A DNA stretch of 11,722 nt from Euperipatoides rowelli (lineage: Eukaryota; Onychophora; Udeonychophora; Euonychophora; Peripatopsidae), in the NCBI GenBank assembly GCA_003024985.2, contig PXIH01S0002688.1. The stretch is one strand, 5' to 3'. The notes beneath the pieces are model-generated. The model was not told where the DNA came from. It saw nothing but the letters and a program-made list of their open reading frames with translations, and ran no database searches. A program made the position numbers and the translations under genes. Shown in pieces: positions 1 to 8,815 of this stretch (its first letter is position 1; each line of letters opens with the position of its first letter).

Positions 1-540
1 GAGACTTGAAGGTAGGGACTTGAGGGTAGGGCCTTGAGACTTGAAGGTAGAGAGTTGAGACTTGAAGGTAGGGACTTGAGACTTGAAGGTAGGGATTTGA
101 ATCTTGAAGGTAGGGACTTGAGACTTGAAGATAGGGACTTGAGACTTGAAGGTAGGGACTTGAGGGTAGGGCCTTGAGACTTAAAGGTAGCGACTTGAGA
201 CTTGAAGGTAGGGTTAAGACTTGAAGGTAGGGACTTGAGACTTGAAGGTAGGGACTTGAGTCTTGAAGGTAGGGACTTGAGTCTTGACGGTAGAGACTTG
301 AGTCTTGACTTAATACTTGAGGGTAGGGCCTTGAGACTTGAAGGTAGTGACTTGAGACTTGAAAGTAGGGACTTAGTCTTGACTTGAGACTTGAAGGTAG
401 GGTTAAGACTTGAATGTAGGGATTTGAGACTTAAAGGTAGGGACTTGAGACTTGAAGGTAGGGATTTGAGATATGAAGTAGGGACTTGTGACTTGAAGGT
501 TGTGACTTGTAATTTGACTTGATGCTTGCCATGAATGACT
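1..540. repeat. 21-bp minisatellite array, left end outside the window
   Basis: The sequence is a tandem array whose consensus unit is close to GAGACTTGAAGGTAGGGACTT (about 21 bp), repeated with substitutions and small indels. The unit looks like a doubled shorter motif, since CTTGA recurs about every 10-11 bases. Variant units recur in order. The segment TGAGGGTAGGGCCTTGAGAC starts at 21, 161 and (to one base) 318, and the variant GGGTTAAGAC occurs at 211 and 400. This suggests blocks of roughly 140-190 bp were themselves duplicated. Units decay after about 470 and the array is unrecognisable by about 540. The unit length is a multiple of three, so long open frames arise passively. I see no sign that it codes for protein. 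Confidence 0.95.
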
Positions 541-1885
541 TGAATACAACTCTGGAAAAATGTTTAATGTAAATAAGATTCATTTTAGGGTATGTGATGG
601 AGAGGGGGGTGGAGCACAATACTTCTACAGATTTATCAAAAATATTAAATTGATAAAATGCCAAATACACACATAGTTATATAGTATTAGATACAGGATA
701 TGTGATGTAGTCCAATTAGGATAAATATTGATTAAATGTGAGTATTATTGTCCATTAGCTTAATGTATTTTTTTCTGTTCTAGTTCCACTTATTCGCAAA
801 ATGGAATCAAGAATTTTAATTCCAACTTCATTTTCCCCTATGCAGTAACCATGGATTTCAGGAGTGACTAATAATCTGAGGTAACTCATCTTTTTTATTT
901 TTTTCTTCTGTTATTTTTTTAATCAATTAAGTTGTATATATATTATTATTTTCTACTAAAGTTATCTTATATCATTGTAGGGTTTTTATCTAATGAACTA
1001 ATTGAAGCTGGTGTAGATTTGTCAATCCTTACATAGGAGCTGAAACAGTTTTCTTATTGAAACTCGCAACAAAAAAATCCCCACCTTCGATATTCTTAAA
1101 TTTTCCCTCTTATTTTTCAGATCACTCTTTACTTTACCTTTCCTATGGTGCTTTGTTAATGGATATCTAACTGCAACTGTGCTGCCTTTAATAAAGGGAG
1201 AGAGGGTTATATCTAATTAATTTTGAAATTATTTTTTTGGTTTTGAGATTTAAAAAAAAAAAAAAAAAACGAATAAATGAGTTTGATTTTTTTCGTGTCT
1301 GCACATTTATATATTAGGTCCAGGCAAGATTAAAAATCTATCGAGAAACTTGACAAGATTATTCACCTGGTGTATACGCACTTATTTGAATTAGTATCTA
1401 AAATTATTGATTTTAAGGTTTTTATTTTTGTCTTGTTTTCCTTAAATTTTCATTTTGGTAGGATAGTACTGTATTTATGTAGATTTACTGTATATTTAAA
1501 AAAAAATCAATATCATTTATTCAACATTAAATCCTTTTGTTTTTTCCCTACACTTTACTAAAAGCAGCTCATGTTTTTTACCTTTTTTTTTTTTTTTTTA
1601 AAAAAAACACGACTGTTGAAAGCATAATATTTATAAAATATTCTGAATTGTTCAAACAGTTTAGATATTAAAATATTTTTATTTTACTTTTTAATTGAAA
1701 TACCATGAAATACTTCTTAATTTTTCTATTCCAAGATGTCCAGTTCCTTTTTTTGTAATGACATATATTGTCGTATATTTATGGACATGCTTGTTTTTTG
1801 TTGTTTTTTTTTAATTTTAATTAGGCTAAATAAATTGAAATTTACACACGATTAAACTTCAGGGATATATATGTTTTTCTTGCAG
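541..1885. other. AT-rich non-coding DNA
   Basis: No convincing gene is visible. The stretch holds long homopolymers: A18 at 1252-1269, and T17 followed by A8 at 1583-1607. Splice-like acceptors (for example the CTAG ending at 783) are followed by short segments such as 784-880, but all three frames of that segment contain stops. It reads as intron or intergenic sequence. Confidence 0.7.
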
Positions 1886-1934
1886 TTTATCGGACTTTGA
1901 CCAGCGATTTCTGACAAAAAAAAATGTATATTAG
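1886..1934 (+). other. weak candidate 3'-terminal coding exon
   Basis: A pyrimidine-rich tract ending in TTTTTCTTGCAG (to 1885) resembles a splice acceptor. The next frame, after one base, reads LSDFDQRFLTKKNVY and then stops at TAG 1932-1934. AATAAA poly(A) signals follow at 1987-1992 and 2016-2021, which would suit a last exon with a short 3' UTR. The peptide is only 15 residues and I do not recognise it. AT-rich DNA yields acceptor-like and AATAAA-like strings by chance, so this is a lead rather than a gene. Confidence 0.22.
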
Positions 1935-3252
1935 CATCAAGAATGAATTTATACAAGTGTATTATAGAAGAATAATATAATTACAGAATAAATGTATGTG
2001 AATCATGGAATTGAAAATAAAAGATGTAATATTTACATAGAAACTAGCAAATGATTTTTTTATTATTATGTAATAGTAGTAGTTGTAGGAGTATAAGCAG
2101 TTCTCAATTTACCTAAGTTTCATTACACATTTTTAGATTATTTAACAGGAATTTAGAATTACTACCATTGTTCTATTTACATAGTAAATGTTTTAAATAA
2201 CAAATTGGCAAATGTTGCCAGGAGAAATAAATATAATAGCCTGTTCTGTTTATTATCATTAACGTGAGAGAATTTTATTTCATTCTTGTGAATAGTTTAA
2301 ATGGAAAGAAAAAACTTTTTCAATAATAGAAGTAAGGAACATCTGCCATATAAAAAATAAGAAATTAATTAACCAATTAGAGCTCACTAGTCATAATTAA
2401 AACATTCCATTCCTGCTAAGCTGTTTACTCCTAATGGACAGTGTGATTCCATTTTATCGTATATTTAAAGTCATTGTAGTCTTAATATTTAATCAATCAT
2501 GACGTGTTTTATAGTATTTTAAACTAGATTAAACAGGCTTTAAGATGGTACCTATAAACAGTTTTCTAAATTAAAGATTAATATGTAAAAAAAAAAAATT
2601 AAAAAAATTTTAATCAAAAAAACTATTATTTTTGGGGCTTATAAATGTTTTTCTTCAAATTAAGCACCAAAACCACTCACATAGAGCAATTTTATGCCAA
2701 TTTACCTTTCATTTGACATATTGCACAATATTATAATTCAAACATAATGGCCTGTATATGACAACACCACCATACAAAATAAAACACGGAAAAAAAATCC
2801 TTTACCTTTAAAATAATAATCGTCAGAAAAGATTCAGGTTTTCATTATTTTTTTTATTAAAAAATAATCATATAAAATCAGCCGTTTAAGCTAGAGACTT
2901 CCAAATTGGTTTGTTTAAATCATAATTAAATCTCTTGTTTCATAATGTGATCAAAGTGGTAACTGTGTCACATGATCTGGAAACAAGCTTAAACTTTGAC
3001 CTATGGATTAATCAGTAGTTGAGCAGAAAAATCAAATCGGTTTCATACGGAAAAATCCGTACTTGAGCCCTATAAGGCTAATCAAATAACCATCTGAATT
3101 CTTTTTTGAGAAACTTTGTTTAACTACTGGTATTTAAAAAAAATCCTAGCATTTATTTTCATTTCTTAAAAGCAAAATAGCTGTTTCTATTTAGACTAAA
3201 ACTTTAGAACATGGAGTACTTCAGTATCTTGCAGGGGTTGAAGTTTTACTAT
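1935..3252. other. AT-rich non-coding DNA
   Basis: Apart from the two AATAAA motifs near 1987 and 2016 I see no gene. One small perfect hairpin, TACGGA-AAAA-TCCGTA, lies at 3046-3061. It is followed by a second imperfect inverted pair (TTGAGCC and GGCTAATCAA) around 3064-3086. The remainder is low-complexity A/T sequence. Confidence 0.65.
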
Positions 3253-3255
3253 TAA

Positions 3256-3276
3256 AGGCCAGCACACACTAGGAGA
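3256..3276 (+). repeat. left terminal inverted repeat
   Basis: These 21 bases match the inverted right end (3991-4011) at 18 of 21 positions, with mismatches at positions 3, 5 and 15. The TAA immediately outside is repeated beyond the right end. The GGAGAATTTCTCC that follows is nearly self-complementary and adds fold-back potential. Confidence 0.8.
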
Positions 3277-3360
3277 ATTTCTCCTCGAAGCATCAAAGAA
3301 TTGTACTCCGAAGGTAAAAACTCTTGTGTGTGTCAAAATACACCAGAGAAAACCAGACTT

Positions 3361-3427
3361 CGAGGAGAACACTTTCATCACTTTCAAAAGTAGACCTCTG
3401 GTCTACTTTTTGAAGAATTTCTCCTCG
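3361..3427. repeat. nested inverted repeat (hairpin) in the Harbinger element
   Basis: The inner arms AAAAGTAGACC (3386-3396) and GGTCTACTTTT (3400-3410) are perfectly complementary around a 3-base loop. They extend by four more pairs with one bulged T. The outer arms CGAGGAGAA (3361-3369) and TTCTCCTCG (3419-3427) also match perfectly. The outer arm repeats the AGGAGAA core of the terminal repeats, so the structure was probably built from terminal-repeat sequence. Confidence 0.8.
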
Positions 3428-3516
3428 GAGTCAAAGTTCGCAGCCAATCACCGGACGATGAGAAGCTGAGAACACGTGACCTCACTGACTTGCCTTTACT
3501 AACTAAAAAAATAAAA

Positions 3517-3660
3517 ATGCCGGCCACTCGCTTCGCCAACAAAAACTGGAATGACGATGAAATATCACTATTAATTCAAGAAGTAGAAAAATGCCCGTGT
3601 CTATACAAGCAGCACTTAACTGAATATCACAACAAGCTACTATTTTTTTTCTTTTATTAA
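3517..3660 (+). pseudogene. truncated MADF/Myb-SANT-like protein of a Harbinger element
   Basis: An ATG at 3517 opens a 47-codon frame ending at TAA 3658-3660. Residues 9-40 have the pattern of the first helices of a MADF or Myb/SANT-like DNA-binding domain: a tryptophan followed by acidic residues (NWNDDEISLLI), then the EKCPCLY segment and a closing EYHNKL. In MADF domains this corresponds to the W..e....Li..v...P.Ly......Y.n pattern. A full domain is roughly 80-90 residues, so the frame stops about halfway and runs into a T-rich tract coding FFFF. The position inside the terminal repeats suits the accessory gene of PIF/Harbinger transposons, which binds element ends and helps the transposase. 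This is an internally deleted remnant and is probably not functional. The family match is from motif reading only. Confidence 0.6.
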
Positions 3661-3990
3661 AAACGACAATTCTGTAAACCATTGGTATCGTACAGTATGT
3701 AATACAACAGATAAGTGGCTTTGATATTTAAAACTAAATCGCCACTGTTTGGAAATTAAAAAAATCTATTTATTTTCATGCATATATATATATTTAATAC
3801 AATAATATACAAATCAATTAATGTGGTATAGTCATTGAATGTCACTCTTTATTTTGACAAAAGGAGTACGCACACTAAAGAGAAAAACTTTCAAATAAAA
3901 AAAAAATCTCCTAGTGTGTGTCAGAATACTCTTAAGAAAACTTTCACATCATTAAAAAAACTGCCAAGTATGAAAACTTTGGACTGTTTC

Positions 3991-4011
3991 TCTCCTTGTG
4001 TGTGCTTGGCT
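3991..4011 (-). repeat. right terminal inverted repeat
   Basis: On the minus strand this reads AGCCAAGCACACACAAGGAG plus one base and pairs with the left end. TAA at 4012-4014 completes the target duplication. Confidence 0.8.
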
Positions 4012-4014
4012 TAA

Positions 4015-5743
4015 TCTAGATTATAATTCAAACTTTATTCAAAATTTCTTGTTAATTATTAGGCAGTAAGTAATTAACATTTTTATTTCTAAAATTATTC
4101 TTTTTTTAATATTTTAAAATTAAGCAAATTATAGGAAAGTGATACTCTAATGTAAATGTTAATATGTCTCCAACTATGACGTTGATTGATTGATTGCTTT
4201 ATTACATATTTTTTAATGGCTTTTTATTGTAATTCTGATTTTTATTCTAAGATGGGACAGGCTTTTTTTTTAATAAATAATCACTTTTTATATAGGCGTG
4301 CATGTTTAAAGAAAATAAAGAAAATATTTTTCATCACTTCTGTAAACCCTGCTTTAACATTGTTTCCTTTGGGGAAAATATGTTTTATTTGCACTAATTA
4401 GATTTATTTACACACCCTTTTCCAGTAACATAACCACCACATAAATTGATAACTTCTGTATTATACACTAGATTAGTAAACTTTGTTATTTATGGTCTTC
4501 AAAAACTTGGAAATAATATTTATGACTCTAACTACATGATTGGAGCTTGCGATCCGACCCACTATTTTTAATAATTTTTTAACAAGTTTTTTTTTAAGTC
4601 AAGGGAAATATCTGATTAAACGAATGTTGTATTCAGATAAATCAAATATCAATAAATAATTAAATTATGATTTTTTTTTTTGTCATTTGGGATTCCTTTG
4701 ATGTTTTGAAAATTATTCTGCCAATAAATTATACATTCCGTATAACTGAAAGCTAACTAAACGTGTACAATATCTAGTATAAGGTTTGGAATTTAAATAA
4801 ATTATAACATTTAAATATTTTGGTTGATTATTTGTTTTAATTATATAATAGTAAAACATTTAGCATTAGATTTACTCTCAATAGAACAAGTGAGTTAATA
4901 AATGGTAGAAATATTTGAATTCTTAAAGAAATAAATGGATGGTAATAATAATAATAATGAGCAGTGATATGTTTATGATTAAATTAATAAAATGAACTAT
5001 AATATTTTATTTCTACGATCAAGCTCTACAATTTTGAACAATTCTGTTGTATTGAAGCATCCCACTTGACATTTATGAACATTCACTCTGCAAAAGAAAG
5101 GAACTGTATCCTGAATAAATACAAACAGAACTTTTCATTAAAGCTTAATTTTGAATATACAAAATGATTAAAATAAAAAGAAATTAAATGAGGATATTGT
5201 TTTTGAAGGACAAATTAAATATTGCTATAACTTTATAATTAAATTAATAATTAGGCAAGGACAAACAAAGAGGGATTTGACTTTTATTAATTGAGAATGT
5301 GAAAGGAAGGCATTTAAAAATTTTCTTACCAAGTCACCAATGACAAACAAAGCAGATTGGAGCATCTTTGAGGTTGTAAAATTTGGAAAATAAAAATAAA
5401 CTACAACAGCCTAGGCGATGACTCTGGTAGAAATTTTTCAAATAGCTAGATGTCCTAACCCACAAGAAGAAATATGGTGCCCGAGTCCATACCATCAGCC
5501 TGTCTTGAGATGAAGCCCTCTATCAAATAATAACATTCTAAGTTAAAATGAACCAAGAATTACCAAAATAAATTCTTTGTCTTAGCTGAAACTTAGTTTT
5601 GGGAAAATCTTTTCTTATATATTTTATTAAACAAAGTGATCATAATTTGTAATTTCGAAATAAAATTTACATTATCATATCCCACAATTAAGTTAATTCT
5701 GTGTGTTTCCTGTTGATGTTATCTCTACATCTACGTCTTACAG
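4015..5743. other. AT-rich non-coding DNA with short microsatellites
   Basis: No supported gene. It holds a short TTGA/TGAT run near 4172-4187 and a TAA trinucleotide run at 4943-4958. It also contains a less AT-rich patch at about 5337-5520 with overlapping short open frames on both strands (31 codons on plus, 61 stop-to-stop on minus), which I cannot identify. The end of the stretch becomes pyrimidine-rich and forms the acceptor of the exon candidate at 5744. Confidence 0.6.
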
Positions 5744-5814
5744 GCCTGTACTGTGAGAAACAGAGAAAGCTACTGTTTGGGATCGTTTTGACTAAATTGG
5801 GATTGTTTAGTAAG
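5744..5814 (+). CDS. candidate internal exon of an unidentified gene (71 bp)
   Basis: The segment is preceded by a pyrimidine-rich tract ending TCTTACAG and followed by AAG|GTATGT, a near-consensus donor. One frame is open throughout. After two leading bases it gives 23 whole codons ending exactly at the donor, including EKQRKLLFGIVLTKLGLFSK. The other two frames hit stops. The exon is visibly less AT-rich than its flanks, and its codons are less A/T-biased at third positions. The peptide mixes a basic start with a hydrophobic helix-like stretch and looks like part of a conserved protein, but I cannot name the family. No partner exon was found with confidence, so the host gene's introns may extend beyond the window, or this may be a lone relic. 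Confidence 0.45.
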
Positions 5815-6824
5815 GTATGTATTGCATTTACTATCTAATTGAGAGTTTTCTTTAAATGTTTTTTTTTTTTTTGATATTATAATTTAAGAACATTACCGTG
5901 ATTATTAACAGATATTGGTTAGTAAATTATTAAGAGTCTGTGTTCAGAAATTTTCATGATATTTAATTATAATGAATAGTGAATTAAAACTGTAAACAAT
6001 GTTTTTTTTTTCAAGTGAATTTATTAATTTAAGGAGCATTTCATGAAGAAAGGACTCTTCATGGTTGTAATATGACTACAGTCTTAACAAAAGATTTGTA
6101 AGAATAAATGATTATTAATTATACATTTGGAGTTGTTGCATATATAATCATTAATATAAATTTTAAACTATAGTGATTTTGTTATGAATTGGGTTACAGA
6201 TGTGTTTTTTCGATAACCACACATGATATTATAGAATTAATGATATAGTAAATATCTAAGCTAATTGATGATTTAACCCTTTCCACTCCATTAGATTTCT
6301 GAAATATTGACTTCTACCACTCCAATATAAAATGTCAAAAACTTTTTTTTTTTTTTTTTTAAATTTTGATCAGAAATGCAGAAAAAATAATTTTAAAATG
6401 GTTTATATGAATAGCTAAGTCTTTTTACACATATGTCATTTGCTAGCTAAAAGAGCAGCAAATTACAGAATAAAACTCACCATTTTATTCCTATACCACC
6501 TTTTCATTTGTTCAGCAAGTAAAAGTATTAATTATTACATTATTTGGTTGTAAATACTTATTTTTTGCTCTTTTTTATATAGTTTATATGTTCTCTACAA
6601 CCCCCCCCCCCCAATACTTGCCCTCCCTGACTATGGCCATCATTATAGCCTACTTGAGAATAATTCATAGAATGAACTTTCAGTAAGAAAATTAGAACTT
6701 TTCCCCCTCCAAATTGCAATATTTCACAAGATTTGGACTATTTATCTAATTTGTTATGATTTTACAAAAGCCACAAACGAAGCTTCACATCGTTTCCTTG
6801 TTGCTAGGGAGATTTGAAATGTTT
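5815..6824. other. AT-rich non-coding DNA
   Basis: No gene seen. Notable items are a T18 run (6343-6360), a C12 run (6601-6612) that stands out in such AT-rich DNA, and two copies of CCACTCCA 34 bp apart (6283-6290 and 6317-6324). The first copy lies just after TTAACCCTTT. Confidence 0.65.
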
Positions 6825-6948
6825 TGTTACTAGAGGGAGCTACTGTACAGATTACATCATTGGCATTAACATAATAACAGCTGACAAGGGACGGTGACCT
6901 ATCAGGTGAAATTCAACAGCACTTTGGACGCCCTTGACTACCTGCCAG

Positions 6949-6955
6949 TATAAAA
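6949..6955 (+). promoter_or_regulatory. TATA box candidate
   Basis: TATAAAA lies in a locally GC-richer stretch, CCAGTATAAAACC, which makes it stand out from background A/T runs. It would place transcription start near 6975-6985 if this is the LTR promoter. Confidence 0.4.
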
Positions 6956-7488
6956 CCTTGAGCAGAGTGAATATTCGAGAGATGGGACCAGAATTTTGAT
7001 GGCTGACAGAAGCTAAACTCCTGCAACCAAGGAGTTCAAACACTAGACGGATGCTGACTAAGTAGCCTTCTTTAGACGACCTCTGAAAAGGCCTACTGAA
7101 GTTCAGCTGAAGGCAACCTCGTTTTACCCGTCTAAAATTATCTGCTGAAATCTACCAACTTTATCACCTAATGAAATCTGCTCTTACTTAGAATTCTACC
7201 TCCCTAGTAACCATAATATTCTCAGAGTTTACCTATTGCAGTTTATCCGTAGACATAGCAAATGAATTTAAATTTCTAGAATTTAATAGCTAGCTTATGA
7301 ACTTTGAACTTTTAGACTTTTTGAAATTATTTCCCTTTCCAACCACAGTTGTTGGCCCTATTCCAATTTCTCATCCCTTCTCCCCCTTCTACCCAAATTT
7401 TATTGTATCATGATTTAACATAATACTGTAAGGGGTTATTCTCAATGTATCTAGCGGAAAAGGAACTTATTGTTATTTTGTTTTAGAA

Positions 7489-7535
7489 AATAAAATGTGC
7501 ATTTGCTAAAGAAGTTCTAGTTTGTGTGTGTGTGT
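7489..7535 (+). terminator. poly(A) signal with GT-rich downstream element (candidate)
   Basis: AATAAA at 7489-7494 is followed about 30 bases later by a TG run at 7523-7535. This is the spacing of a eukaryotic cleavage and polyadenylation site and would mark the end of the R region if this is the LTR. Both motifs can also occur by chance. Confidence 0.35.
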
Positions 7536-7791
7536 AGAGGCCAAATACTGAAATGACATATCAATCTTTTTTTTCAGATGCCTTTCCAAGTGAGCGTGAG
7601 ATAGGGGTCGAACCTGTTTCCTATCTGTCGGGACAGGGATAATAAGAGATTAGCCCCCCTTGTACCTCTTGAGTTTCCCAGTAGGCCGGCCCAGGTTGGA
7701 ATTTAGTAGGATTTACAGTAGTTGGGTTACCCTTTTATTTCGTCTCGGTGTGCTGATTACTTAACCCCTTGTAAAAGAAATAACCAGCAAT

Positions 7792-7809
7792 TGGCACAAC
7801 AGACCCAGT
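7792..7809 (+). promoter_or_regulatory. possible tRNA primer-binding site
   Basis: TGGCACAACAGACCCAGT begins with the TGG needed to pair with a tRNA 3' CCA and sits right after a CA dinucleotide. I could not match the rest to a particular tRNA 3' end, so it is a positional guess. Confidence 0.22.
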
Positions 7810-8815
7810 TTCAGTAAATATGTTTTGGGGGTGGTTTATGTCTGCAAGGAGCTTACATGTAGATATGATGTATCAGTAATTTCGGATCAGGTATTTGCAT
7901 GTAAGTGTAGACAAAAACTAGTAATGGAGACCTGATAGTTACTCGGTAATTTATCCTGTGGAACATATCTCTCCGATCTGTGAAGGCCAGAATGTATTGG
8001 GATCTTATGTGCCTCCCCTCCTGGTTGCACAGAGTCTCCCAAGCCGAAGTTCTGGAGAAAATAGAGATATTTCCCAGTTAGGGCTTATAACTTAGTATTT
8101 GTGCCGGACAGGGTGTGAATACCTGCACTAGTTATAAGCGAGACTTAATTTCTAAGTTGCATAAGATTATGACCATCATTCCCAAACTTTAGGGAGGATT
8201 GTTATGAATTATGTTAGTTAGGAATAAAGTCCCCCGTCTTAGTAGATATCTTTGTAAATTGCTGTGATTGTTCAGTCTTCCATGCCAGTGCATGACCTGC
8301 GCCAGCNTNGGAGATTGCNGTCATAGTGACTTCTATTAATACCAGGCTAAGACCCAAATTAAGCTTACCAAACCCAATGGTTTGTCTCGTGATAGAATGG
8401 AGTTAATAGGGGGGAGGGAGACTTCTTGAGGCAAACCATTTCCAGCCCGACAAAGCCTTGTTAGTCTAATATCTGACATAAGGGGATAAAAATTTGGCTA
8501 GGTGACAGGATTTTAAGAGCTTATTACATGCAATCTTCTGAGAATAGAATTTAAAATTAGTTATTCTTTTATTACATTATATAAGAATAATTAATAGGAT
8601 TCTTCAGGTCCAAATCTGAAGTGGCATCCGCTATAGAAAACGAATCTTAAATCTACGTTATAGAGTTTAGTATAGGTACGCAGCGAATAATATGTTCATT
8701 TCAGTACGAGGTCTCGCACATGCATAAACTAACTATTATTGAATTTTTTTGAGAAAAGAAATAGTTGTTAGATAAATTGAGAAAACTTTATTTGTAATAA
8801 TTTGTGAGTGTAATT
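7810..8815 (+). other. untranslated leader upstream of gag
   Basis: About 1 kb with no long open frame and a composition less AT-rich than the DNA upstream of 6780. It contains the inverted pair GCTTATAACT (8083-8092) and AGTTATAAGC (8130-8139), with a nested GTATT/AATAC pair inside. Such a structure could serve RNA packaging or dimerisation. Three undetermined bases lie at 8307, 8309 and 8319. A long structured leader is plausible for Gypsy elements, but the function here is inferred. Confidence 0.45.
8083..8139 (+). repeat. inverted repeat in the retroelement leader
   Basis: A perfect 10-bp inverted repeat (8083-8092 with 8130-8139) encloses 37 bases that hold a further 5-bp pair, giving an interrupted hairpin. 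Confidence 0.65.

Larger units (their letters stand above)
3256..4011. mobile_element. PIF/Harbinger-type non-autonomous DNA transposon
   Basis: This 756-bp unit starts AGGCCAGCACACACTAGGAG and ends with the inverted form of AGCCAAGCACACACAAGGAG. The first 21 bases of the two ends match at 18 positions without gaps. It is flanked by TAA on both sides (3253-3255 and 4012-4014), which fits the 3-bp TWA target duplication typical of PIF/Harbinger elements. Inside are further copies of the CACACAC-AGGAG motif in both orientations, a large inverted repeat (3361-3427) and a short remnant of a MADF/Myb-SANT-like coding region (3517-3660). That protein is the usual second gene of autonomous Harbinger elements. 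No transposase remains, so movement would need enzyme supplied in trans. The boundaries rest on the repeats and the duplication. The family call rests on duplication length plus the protein remnant. Confidence 0.8.
6825..7789 (+). repeat. possible 5' LTR of the retrotransposon
   Basis: It begins TGTTAC and would end CA just before a TGG-starting primer-site candidate. It contains TATAAAA (6949-6955), AATAAA (7489-7494) and a GT run (7523-7535) like a downstream poly(A) element, in promoter-to-poly(A) order. It also holds an inverted pair, TTTAGACG at 7071-7078 and CGTCTAAA at 7129-7136. Without a second LTR copy or a target duplication the limits are a guess, and the terminal TG and CA are very common dinucleotides. 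Confidence 0.3.

Noticed and set aside
202-387. 61-codon open frame with LEGRDL-type repeats
   Set aside because: It lies wholly inside the minisatellite. The 21-bp unit keeps frames open without selection, and indels break the frame across the array.
784-880. Possible exon after a CTAG acceptor and before GAG|GTAACT
   Set aside because: All three frames contain stops between the two splice-like sites. A shorter version ending at 844 has only a weak donor.
3196-3387. Minus-strand 63-codon frame
   Set aside because: It straddles the left boundary of the transposon and is made largely of terminal-repeat sequence.
4186-4401. Plus-strand 71-codon frame rich in F, I and K
   Set aside because: Its composition simply reflects AT-rich DNA, and no domain or splice context supports it.
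6273-6324. TTAACCCTTT start resembling a piggyBac-type end at a TTAA site
   Set aside because: No matching inverted end with TTAA was found downstream, and the two CCACTCCA copies are direct repeats.
7604-7616. Minus-strand GGTTCGACCCC resembling a tRNA/SINE B box
   Set aside because: No A box or pairing acceptor arms were found at the right distance, so it is not a tRNA and a SINE is unsupported.
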